The notes under the pieces are model-generated. The model had not been told where the DNA came from, ran no database searches, and saw nothing but the letters and a program-made list of their open reading frames with translations. Made by a program: the position numbers and the translations under genes. DNA of 7,295 bases from Phycisphaerales bacterium UBA2266 (GTDB lineage: Bacteria > Planctomycetota > Phycisphaerae > Sedimentisphaerales > Anaerobacaceae): contig DDXG01000378.1 of the NCBI GenBank assembly GCA_002347125.1, forward strand, positions 1-7,295, given 5' to 3'. Of the stretch, positions 1 to 6,175 are shown piece by piece (position 1 is the stretch's first letter; each line of letters starts with the position of its first letter).

Positions 1-888
1 ACCCTCGACTGCATCTACTGCCAGATTGGTCGAACCAGCCTGGCGACACTCGTCCGCAAGCCCTATGTCGCCGCATCGCAAGTCCTGGTGGAGCTGCGCG
101 AGCGGATCCGGCACGGTCTGGCCTGCGATTACATCACCCTTACCGGCTCCGGTGAACCGACCCTCAATACCGAGCTCGGTTGCCTTATCGACCAAATCCG
201 CACCCTTACCGACATCCCCATAGCCCTGATTACAAACGGCACACTCCTGCACCATCGCGACGTCAGATCAGATGCCGCGAAGGCCGATGTCGTCTTGCCA
301 TCCCTCGACGCCGGAAACGAAGCCGCCTTTCGCAAGATAAACCGGCCCTGCCCCGGCTTGGACTTCCAGACCTTCCTCCAGGGCCTGGTCGACTTCAGGA
401 CCCTCTACGTCGGCCCCATGTGGCTGGAGGTCTTCCTTGTCGAAGGCGTCAACACGTCCGACCCGGAAATCGAATCCCTCAAGGCCTGCATCGCCCGCGT
501 CCGCCCGGACAAGATCCACCTCAATACGGCCGTCCGACCCACCGCGGAGCCGGGCATAGACCCCCTCGAACCAGCCCTGCTCCAGGCCATCGCCCAGCGT
601 TTCGGCCCCACCTGCGAGGTCATCGCCGACTTTCCCGTTGCTGACGGCGGCCACCGCCCGGACGCCCGATGCTCGCTCACACCCACCGACCGGATCGCCG
701 AATCCATCTTCGCAATGCTGAAACGCCGCCCCTGTTCGATCGACGACCTCAGCAACGCCTTGGCCCTCAGCAGGGCCTCTATCCTGGCCGCCGTGAAGGT
801 GCTGACTGCCGCCGGCCGCATCCACGCCATATCCAAAGCCGGCCGAAGGTTCTATGCCCCCGTCCACGACCAGCCACCCACAGACTGA
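1..888 (+). CDS. Radical SAM protein with C-terminal winged helix (5' end missing)
   Basis: Frame 1 is open from the first base to a TGA at 886-888, giving 295 residues; the true start lies before the window. The visible protein opens with T-L-D-C-I-Y-C-Q, the last two cysteines of the radical SAM CxxxCxxC cluster (codons 4 and 7). The first cysteine should lie just upstream. A G-S-G-E-P motif at codons 49-53 matches the SAM-binding GGEP motif. Codons about 232-287 look like a winged helix (I-F-A-M-L-K-R-R-P to R-R-F-Y-A-P). This layout fits the COG0731-type Fe-S oxidoreductases, which cleave SAM to a 5'-deoxyadenosyl radical in the cytoplasm. The substrate of the bacterial wHTH-bearing members is not known to me. 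An internal GTG at 88 should not be taken as the start, because it would remove the cluster. Family assignment is strong; the reaction is unassigned. Confidence 0.9.
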   Translation, partial: TLDCIYCQIGRTSLATLVRKPYVAASQVLVELRERIRHGLACDYITLTGSGEPTLNTELGCLIDQIRTLTDIPIALITNGTLLHHRDVRSDAAKADVVLPSLDAGNEAAFRKINRPCPGLDFQTFLQGLVDFRTLYVGPMWLEVFLVEGVNTSDPEIESLKACIARVRPDKIHLNTAVRPTAEPGIDPLEPALLQAIAQRFGPTCEVIADFPVADGGHRPDARCSLTPTDRIAESIFAMLKRRPCSIDDLSNALALSRASILAAVKVLTAAGRIHAISKAGRRFYAPVHDQPPTD

Positions 889-1105
889 TAAACTCCGCGA
901 AATTCGCCCTCCATCGCCGGTCCTGCCGCCATTTTGTAAAGCCTCCCGCTGCATTGGCCGATAAAGTCTCTGTAGTGGCTGTGGTGTTGTGGGCCGACTG
1001 GGTGGGCGGGAATAGGCTATATCCCGCTGAAATCCACCTCGTGGCGGCCGATCGCCACGCCCAGCCGTTTCCCGTACTACGGTTCGTGTCTGGCAGGTGC
1101 CATTG
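889..1105. other. Intergenic leader, rich in inverted repeats
   Basis: No credible coding sequence lies between the radical SAM stop and the small ORF. No T-tract terminator follows the radical SAM gene. The right half contains several self-complementary segments (998-1064, listed separately). A segment around 1015-1021 (CTATAT) could serve as a weak -10, but I see no matching -35 box. The stretch is long for an intra-operon gap, so a promoter or leader RNA for the downstream genes may sit here. Confidence 0.5.
998..1064 (+). other. Candidate structured RNA leader (nested hairpins)
   Basis: Read directly: GCGGGA at 1006-1011 pairs with TCCCGC at 1022-1027, extended by ATA/TAT with one bulged A. 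GTGGCG (1041-1046) pairs with CGCCAC (1053-1058) around a six-base loop. CTGGG (998-1002) pairs with CCCAG (1060-1064) and encloses both hairpins, giving a possible three-way junction. A competing pairing, GGTGG (1001-1005) with CCACC (1034-1038), would instead lengthen the first hairpin. The element ends about 40 nt before the GTG of the small ORF. No known riboswitch class is recognised, and GC-rich DNA forms such pairings by chance fairly often. Confidence 0.3.
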
Positions 1106-1348
1106 GTGAACGCTACAGCAAAGCGACAACTTGTCCTCAATAAAGGCGCCGAGAAGTTTATCTTTCGGTATCACAGCGGTTGTGAGGACGACCTCCTCGA
1201 CGCCCTCATAGAGCAAGCGAAAGACCCAAGAACCACATTTGACTGGTTCGACGCCGCCGTCCTCAGCTTCAAACTCGCCCAGTCCCTCATGGGCCAGGCC
1301 GATGAACTCCTGCAGAACAACCGTAACACTGAAATCCGTCTTGCGTGA
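1106..1348 (+). CDS. Small conserved-looking protein of unknown function
   Basis: This ORF encodes 80 residues from a GTG at 1106. GGCAGG at 1092-1097 stands 8 nt upstream and is the same Shine-Dalgarno variant used by the downstream xer gene. An in-frame GTG at 1097 overlaps that site and is less likely. The protein is soluble-looking, mostly helical and acidic in its middle, with an aromatic patch F-D-W-F-D-A-A-V-L and the segment K-G-A-E-K-F-I-F-R-Y near the N terminus. It has no signal peptide, membrane segment or metal motif; there is one cysteine. Composition and the ribosome-binding site argue for a real gene. It ends 79 nt before xer on the same strand, so co-transcription is plausible. 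I do not recognise the family, and no function can be assigned. Confidence 0.7.
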   Translation: MNATAKRQLVLNKGAEKFIFRYHSGCEDDLLDALIEQAKDPRTTFDWFDAAVLSFKLAQSLMGQADELLQNNRNTEIRLA

Positions 1349-1357
1349 AATCGAAGA

Positions 1358-1382
1358 GGAGACGGCCCTTGCCGGCGTCTCC
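1358..1382 (+). other. Hairpin between the small ORF and xer
   Basis: GGAGACG (1358-1364) is a perfect inverted repeat of CGTCTCC (1376-1382) around an 11-base loop, itself partly self-complementary (GGC/GCC). No T tract follows, so it is not a standard intrinsic terminator. It lies 10 nt after the small ORF stop and 45 nt before xer. It could be an mRNA-stabilising or attenuating hairpin. Confidence 0.35.
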
Positions 1383-1427
1383 GCGTTATCGCAAACATAA
1401 CCCAATTCAACAACAGGCAGGCGAACT

Positions 1428-2465
1428 ATGGAAGATAGCGCGATCATTCAGGAATTCTTGGGTTACTTGAAATACGAGAAGCGTTTCTCCGAGCACACGG
1501 CGAAGTGCTACGGAGCCGACTTGGCCCAGTTCGGCGGGTTCCTGCTGGACCAGCCGGACAATGCCGCCCAGGATGACGGTGATATGTCGATGGGACACCA
1601 CGGCGGCGCCGGTACCGCGGTCGCTACTCACACCGAGTTGAAGGTGGACGCGTTGCTGCTCGCGGCCGACACCAATACCATTCGTGGCTACATGGCGCGG
1701 CTCAACGACAAGCAGTACTCCAAGGCCACCGTCGCCCGTAAGCTCGCCACGCTTCGCAGCTTCTACAAGTTCCTCATCCGGCGCAATCGCGTCGCCGCCA
1801 GCCCCGTGGTCGGTATTCGCACACCCAAGCAGGACAAGAAGCTCCCGCGATTCCTCGAGTATGACCAGGTCAAGCAACTGCTCGAAACGCCCCCCGCCGA
1901 CACATGGCTCGGAGCCCGCGACAGAGCTATCCTCGAGACGCTTTACAGCACGGGAATACGGGTCAGCGAGTTAGTATCCCTGAACATGGATGACATCGAC
2001 TTTCTGGGCGAAGTCGTTCACGTCCGCGGCAAGGGCAAGAAAGAGCGCATTGCCCCTATCAGTGCATCGGCCCTGCAGACCATCCAGCACTACATGGAAT
2101 ACCGCAACCGCCGCGCCCAGAGCAACAGCAACTTCGACAACAAAGTCCTCTTCGTCAACAAGCATGGCAAGCGCCTCAGCACTCGAAGTGTCCGCCGCAA
2201 GATGGACAAGTACCTTAAGATGGCCGGTCTGGACCCCGCCATTAGTCCTCACACCCTCCGTCACAGCTTCGCCACCCACATGCTGAACAATGGAGCCGAT
2301 CTGCGGAGCGTCCAGGAACTGCTGGGCCATCAGTCCCTGTCCACGACTCAGGTCTACACGCACCTGACGACCGCGCGCCTCAAGGAAACCTACCAGAGCG
2401 CACACCCCAGGGAGAATGAACCCGACCAAACCCGCACCGACGACAACAACGGCTTCTACTATTGA
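1428..2465 (+). CDS. XerC/XerD-type tyrosine recombinase
   Basis: The protein has 345 residues, starting at an ATG with GGCAGG (1416-1421) six bases upstream. All six catalytic residues are visible: R178 (TGIRVSEL), K202 (RGKGKK), H275 and R278 (SPHTLRHSFATH), H301 (LGHQSLS) and the nucleophile Y310 (TTQVYTH). The N-terminal SAM-like core-binding domain (residues 1-120) opens with the typical F-L-G-Y-L-K-Y-E-K. Xer proteins usually have about 300 residues. Here the N domain carries an extra acidic, Gly/His-rich stretch at about 43-80, and there is a polar tail of about 20 residues after the catalytic domain. Xer recombinases resolve chromosome dimers at dif during division. The adjacent genes are not mobile-element genes, which favours the housekeeping role over an integrase. 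XerC and XerD cannot be told apart from the sequence alone. Confidence 0.93.
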   Translation: MEDSAIIQEFLGYLKYEKRFSEHTAKCYGADLAQFGGFLLDQPDNAAQDDGDMSMGHHGGAGTAVATHTELKVDALLLAADTNTIRGYMARLNDKQYSKATVARKLATLRSFYKFLIRRNRVAASPVVGIRTPKQDKKLPRFLEYDQVKQLLETPPADTWLGARDRAILETLYSTGIRVSELVSLNMDDIDFLGEVVHVRGKGKKERIAPISASALQTIQHYMEYRNRRAQSNSNFDNKVLFVNKHGKRLSTRSVRRKMDKYLKMAGLDPAISPHTLRHSFATHMLNNGADLRSVQELLGHQSLSTTQVYTHLTTARLKETYQSAHPRENEPDQTRTDDNNGFYY

Positions 2466-2487
2466 GCGGGCCACAGAGAATGGCTTT

Positions 2488-2516
2488 AAGGCCGCTTCTC
2501 GAAGCGGCCTTTTTTT
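2488..2516 (+). terminator. Intrinsic terminator of xer, overlapping the convergent gene end
   Basis: AAGGCCGCTTC (2488-2498) pairs with GAAGCGGCCTT (2501-2511). Once the innermost pair opens this leaves a CTCG tetraloop, and a run of seven T follows (2510-2516). It begins 22 nt after the xer stop. The last T residues are part of the TTA that encodes the TAA stop of the minus-strand epimerase gene (2517-2515). Read on the minus strand, the same hairpin is followed only by TTAAAG, so it should terminate that gene more weakly. Confidence 0.9.
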
Positions 2517-4464
2517 ATTGGGCGATGGTTACATCCCCAATGTACTCCGGCACGAGCACTCTGATCTTCGACACAATCAGCGCGCGGTCCTGAGTGTGCG
2601 CCACGCGAAGAATATCCTCGATCCCCGACAGCAGTTTTTCCCGGTCCATCGGGATATTCTTCCAGATGCTGATCTTCGGGTGATGAGTTCGCTGCATGTC
2701 CTCGCCCTCGATCGACAACTCCTCGAAGAGTTTCTCGCCCGGCCGCGGACCCGTAAAAACAATCTCGATATCCTCGCCCGGCCGAAAACCGCTCAGCGTG
2801 ATCAATTCCTTTGCCAGATCCACAATCTTCACCGGCTCGCCCATGTCCAGCACGAAAATCTCGCCGCCCTTGCCCATCGTCGCCGCCTGCAACACGAGTT
2901 GGCTCGCCTCCGGGATCGTCATGAAGTACCGCTTCATCTCCGGGTGAGTCACCGTCAGAGGCCCTCCCTCGGCGATCTGTTTCTTGAAAATCGGCACCAC
3001 CGACCCATCCGACGCCAGGACGTTCCCGAACCGAACCGTCACGTACTGTGTCCGGCTCGTCATGCTCAGGTTCTGGATGTACATTTCCGCCGTCCGTTTC
3101 GATGAACCCATGATGCTCGTCGGGTTCACCGCCTTGTCCGTGCTGATCATCACAAAATTGGTGCTGCCAAACTCGGCCGCCGCATCCGCCACGGTCTTGG
3201 TTCCGAGGATGTTGTTCTTGATCGCCTCGCCCGGATTCAGCTCCATCAGCGGTACATGCTTGTGCGCCGCCGCATGGATCACCACCTCCGGCCGATGCGT
3301 CCCAAAAACCTGCCGCACCCGTACCGCATCCGTGATGTCGCAGATCACCGCCGTCAGATTCACCCCCGAGAACTGCCTCCGCAGCTCCCGCTCGATGTAG
3401 AACAGCGGATTCTCAGCCTGCTCGACCAACAGCAGATGGCCGGGCCCGTACTTGCATACCTGTCGGCACATTTCCGAACCGATTGACCCTCCGGCTCCCG
3501 TTACCAGAATCACCTTGTCCTTGAGGAACGCCTCAATCATGTCCTCATCGAGCTGCACAACCTCGCGGCCCAGCAAGTCATTGATGTCCACGTCGCGAAT
3601 CTGAGACACGCGGAGCCGTCCCGATGCGATATCAGTGATCGCCGGAACCGTCCGAAACCGGATGTTCGTGCCTTCGTCAAATACCTGAATCACGCGCCGA
3701 CGCTGTTGATGCGTCGCCGCGGGCATGGCGATGGCGATCTCCTCGACGTTCTTCGCCTCACAGATGGCCGGCAGCTGTGCAACCGCCCCGAGAACCGGCA
3801 AACCATGGATCAGCGTCCCACGCTTCGCCGGATCATCATCGATGAAGCCGATCACCTCATATTCGGCCACCGCCATCCGGTGAATCTCCCGAAGAAGCGC
3901 CTCGCCCGCATTGCCCGCCCCCACAATCAGCAGCCGCTTCAGACGCCCGGCCTCTTCCGTCCGAAACTCCTCGTGATAGAGCCGAACCACCATGCGAAGC
4001 CCCGCCAGCAGCAGGATCGTCGCAAACATGTCCAGCATGAAGACCGCCTGCGAGAAATCCTCCAGGTTGCTCACGTGCCTGCGCGCATCGGGAATATTCA
4101 GAAATGCGAACCACACCGCCAGCGCGAGCATGGCGCTCACCAGTGACGCCCGCAGAATCCCGAAGAGATCCGATATCCCCACGTACCGCCACCATCCGCG
4201 ATACTGCTTGAACAACCCGAAGACCGCCAGCTTGATCGGCAGAAAAAACGCCAGCAGCAGCGGATACTGCTCCACGAGCCACCGGCGCCGGAACTGCATA
4301 TCCGACGTCAGGAGAAACGCCAGCATCAGCGCACCGGCGAACACCACAACATGCGCCACAACGATCAGCGGGCGTCGCCAACGCAGCATCAGCCCCGGCG
4401 GGGGGCCCTCGTAGCCTGTCGCCTCGTCCAGGGGCTTCTCAGCTTCAACATTGTTGTCCGGCAT
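2515..4464 (-). CDS. Membrane-anchored nucleotide-sugar epimerase/dehydratase (CapD/FlaA1/WbpM type)
   Basis: The product has 649 residues, the normal size for the long-chain branch. Start ATG (4464-4462) has TTGAGG four bases upstream. Four hydrophobic segments occupy about residues 32-53, 65-85, 104-123 and 139-160. A first Rossmann fold follows (LLIVGAGNAGEALL, 178-191), then the catalytic SDR domain with V-T-G-A-G-G-S-I-G-S (321-330). The region S-T-D-K-A-V-N-P (441-448) and M452-x3-K456 carries the long-chain signature, in which Met replaces the Tyr of the usual Y-x3-K. HAAAHKHVPLME (397-408) is also typical. Such enzymes act at the inner membrane on UDP-sugars, usually as UDP-GlcNAc 4,6-dehydratases (PglF, WbpM), and feed capsule, O-antigen or protein-glycan synthesis. 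Dehydratase versus epimerase activity and the exact sugar are inferred. No glycosyltransferase is adjacent in this window. Confidence 0.93.
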   Translation of the reverse strand: MPDNNVEAEKPLDEATGYEGPPPGLMLRWRRPLIVVAHVVVFAGALMLAFLLTSDMQFRRRWLVEQYPLLLAFFLPIKLAVFGLFKQYRGWWRYVGISDLFGILRASLVSAMLALAVWFAFLNIPDARRHVSNLEDFSQAVFMLDMFATILLLAGLRMVVRLYHEEFRTEEAGRLKRLLIVGAGNAGEALLREIHRMAVAEYEVIGFIDDDPAKRGTLIHGLPVLGAVAQLPAICEAKNVEEIAIAMPAATHQQRRRVIQVFDEGTNIRFRTVPAITDIASGRLRVSQIRDVDINDLLGREVVQLDEDMIEAFLKDKVILVTGAGGSIGSEMCRQVCKYGPGHLLLVEQAENPLFYIERELRRQFSGVNLTAVICDITDAVRVRQVFGTHRPEVVIHAAAHKHVPLMELNPGEAIKNNILGTKTVADAAAEFGSTNFVMISTDKAVNPTSIMGSSKRTAEMYIQNLSMTSRTQYVTVRFGNVLASDGSVVPIFKKQIAEGGPLTVTHPEMKRYFMTIPEASQLVLQAATMGKGGEIFVLDMGEPVKIVDLAKELITLSGFRPGEDIEIVFTGPRPGEKLFEELSIEGEDMQRTHHPKISIWKNIPMDREKLLSGIEDILRVAHTQDRALIVSKIRVLVPEYIGDVTIAQ

Positions 4465-4509
4465 TGTGCCTCAATACCCAAAAAGGCTCAGACCCCATCA
4501 AAACCATGT

Positions 4510-4539
4510 ATGTTACCAGCCCTGGACCCCACCTGTCAA
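4510..4539 (-). promoter_or_regulatory. Sigma-70-like promoter for the epimerase gene
   Basis: On the minus strand a perfect TTGACA -35 box (4539-4534) is followed after 18 bases by TAACAT (4515-4510), which matches TATAAT at four of six positions. Transcription would start near 4503, leaving a leader of about 40 nt before the ATG at 4464. It lies in the 110-bp gap after the membrane-protein gene, so the epimerase gene can be expressed separately from the upstream cluster. Confidence 0.6.
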
Positions 4540-4574
4540 GGGACTCATGCACCATAAGCCTCTGCGTCGGGCGT

Positions 4575-5852
4575 TCACTCCTCGTCGTCGCTCGCTTCGA
4601 CATCCGCCAGCGGACTGACGTTCGGCACGTACAAGTCGTCCAGGGCCGTATTGTCCACGCGCTTCCGCAAGAGCCCATAGAGGATCGTCTGAGCACTGCA
4701 GTAGTAACTCAGCACAAAGGCCGCCAGTAGCCCCACCCCCAGCATGACGTATCCGTACAGAATCCACGAGGCAGCACCCTCCGACCAGTTCAACGGCCCG
4801 GCCACCGCCCGCCCATAGAGATTCGAGAACGCCGGCTCCGGCCAGATCGCCCCCAGCTTGTCTGGCTCTCCGCCGCTGCTCGGCGCAAAGACGGCCAGAC
4901 AGAGAAACCACCGCGTGGCCCAAAGCACAACCGTCAGGAACAATCGCACAAACACATAGCAGACCGCCCCATAGACCATCGCCAACACCGTATAGAACGC
5001 CGTCCGCCAGGGCCGCGCGTATACATAACTGAACGACCGGTTAATCGCGTCGAACGAATCGGAGCCGTCATACGCCACGGCGGGGAACATCAAATGCATC
5101 CCTCCGACAAGTCCGATAAACACCACCGTAATGAGCACTCCCGGAACAAGCGACAGGAACAGGAGCACTGTCACCAGCAGCTCCCCGGCCCTCGGGATAT
5201 TCGCCAGCAGTCCGATCACAAAGATGAACACCCCCAAGGCGAACATAATCGCAATACTCGACAGCGGCGCTCCGGCAAAAGACGTGATCCGCCTGAGCCC
5301 ATACCACAAGCCACTGAATAGTCCCACCTTCTCTCCACGAGCAAACTGAACCGCCGCCATCCGGCACAGAGCGCCGCCCGTAATGCAAAAGACCACAGAT
5401 GAGACAGCGGCAAACAGAATCCCATAGACCAGATGATGGCGAAACAGCCACGCCACCCCCCGGAGGCTGTCCGCGATATTGCCCCCAACGCGGCCTAGAT
5501 CCCCATCCAGCAGCCCATAAACCGCGTCATGGAACCGATTGGACCCAAACCGCCACATCATACGGAACACACCCACCCTGTCCGTCGCCGCCCGTGCGTA
5601 CGCCTGAACATGCTCGCCCGCAACGTACACATCCACTTCCATCCGCACCACGCGCCCCGCATCCACAGTGACCGGCGCCTTCCCGGCCAAATCCATCAGC
5701 CAGCCGGTCAACGTAATCAGTCCGACTGCCAGCAGCCCCACCAATATCTTGCTTGCTTGCAGTGCAATCCGAAACGCCTGGAACAACTTTGGAAAGAGCA
5801 AGCCGCCAAGCAGCGCCTCCGCTGGATTGGAATTCCTGTCCTCACTGGCCAT
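4575..5852 (-). CDS. Polytopic membrane protein of unknown function
   Basis: The protein has 425 residues from the ATG at 5852, which has AAAGGA (5864-5859) six bases upstream. The frame stays open to 5900, but the extra 16 residues have no ribosome-binding site. Hydrophobic segments lie at about residues 36-55, 140-163, 198-218, 224-250, 287-321 (probably two spans) and 362-388, giving six or seven spans. Between the first two is a large soluble part (56-139). A conserved-looking motif, F-D-A-I-N-R-S-F-S-Y-V-Y-A-R-P-W-R (267-283), precedes a hydrophobic stretch. The C terminus is short and acidic (D-V-E-A-S-D-D-E-E). There are no visible catalytic, nucleotide-binding or transporter signatures. 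It follows yacG by 91 nt on the same strand and is probably co-transcribed with it. I do not recognise the family; the architecture could suit a membrane scaffold or an envelope-stress protein, but that is a guess. Confidence 0.8.
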   Translation of the reverse strand: MASEDRNSNPAEALLGGLLFPKLFQAFRIALQASKILVGLLAVGLITLTGWLMDLAGKAPVTVDAGRVVRMEVDVYVAGEHVQAYARAATDRVGVFRMMWRFGSNRFHDAVYGLLDGDLGRVGGNIADSLRGVAWLFRHHLVYGILFAAVSSVVFCITGGALCRMAAVQFARGEKVGLFSGLWYGLRRITSFAGAPLSSIAIMFALGVFIFVIGLLANIPRAGELLVTVLLFLSLVPGVLITVVFIGLVGGMHLMFPAVAYDGSDSFDAINRSFSYVYARPWRTAFYTVLAMVYGAVCYVFVRLFLTVVLWATRWFLCLAVFAPSSGGEPDKLGAIWPEPAFSNLYGRAVAGPLNWSEGAASWILYGYVMLGVGLLAAFVLSYYCSAQTILYGLLRKRVDNTALDDLYVPNVSPLADVEASDDEE

Positions 5853-5943
5853 TGGGCATCCTTTCAGATTGCTTACAACGTCCCTGACAACATGCCGCAC
5901 GCAACACCCGCCATTATCCGCGCCGCCGGCCCCTTGGCAACCC

Positions 5944-6150
5944 CTAATTCCCCGTCCCGCCGCCGGGGCCCATGGCGTCTTCGGTTTGCCCGGCCTCTGT
6001 CGATGAGTGAATCACATAGGCGCAGTCCAGCCACGCCCCCAGGTCGACCAGCCGGCACCGTTCGCTGCAAAACGGAAAACACGTTGCCCGGCCCTCGTCC
6101 GGCCGCCCACACCCGACCCCCTTGCCACACGTCGGACAAGTCTGCTCCAT
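5944..6150 (-). CDS. yacG: DNA gyrase inhibitor YacG, zinc-binding
   Basis: This 68-residue protein matches the usual YacG length (65 in E. coli). Zinc ligands are C5 and C8 (C-P-T-C-G-K) and C28 and C32 (F-C-S-E-R-C), followed by the hallmark R-L-V-D-L-G-A-W-L (33-41). In E. coli YacG binds GyrB and blocks DNA binding by gyrase. Extra cysteines occur at 14, 24 and 43, and the tail is Gly-rich (G-P-G-G-G-T-G-N) in place of the acidic E. coli tail that contributes to GyrB contact. The ATG at 6150 has GGAGG (6165-6161) ten bases upstream; an upstream extension to 6228 would run into the dksA-like gene. The start lies 25 nt after the stop of that gene, which indicates an operon. Confidence 0.9.
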   Translation of the reverse strand: MEQTCPTCGKGVGCGRPDEGRATCFPFCSERCRLVDLGAWLDCAYVIHSSTEAGQTEDAMGPGGGTGN

Positions 6151-6175
6151 GAGCCCGGTACCTCCAATGCCCCTG

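Noticed and set aside
268..1140. 290-residue minus-strand open frame opposite the radical SAM gene
   Set aside because: Its translation is Gly/Val/Arg-rich low-quality sequence, while the plus frame has clear radical SAM motifs. It is a codon-bias shadow of GC-rich DNA.
1381..1410. Possible dif site just upstream of xer
   Set aside because: GTTAT and ATAAC form a short inverted repeat, but the 11-6-11 arm layout and the arm consensus of dif are missing.
779..1447. 222-residue minus-strand open frame across the small ORF and its leader
   Set aside because: It crosses intergenic sequence and several inverted repeats, has no recognisable motif and no convincing ribosome-binding site.
5853..5900. 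Upstream extension of the membrane protein by 16 residues
   Set aside because: AAAGGA is placed six bases before the ATG at 5852, whereas the ATG at 5900 has no such site.
5529..6152. 207-residue plus-strand open frame opposite the membrane protein and yacG
   Set aside because: Pro/Arg/His-rich translation typical of an antisense shadow; yacG and the membrane protein explain the region.
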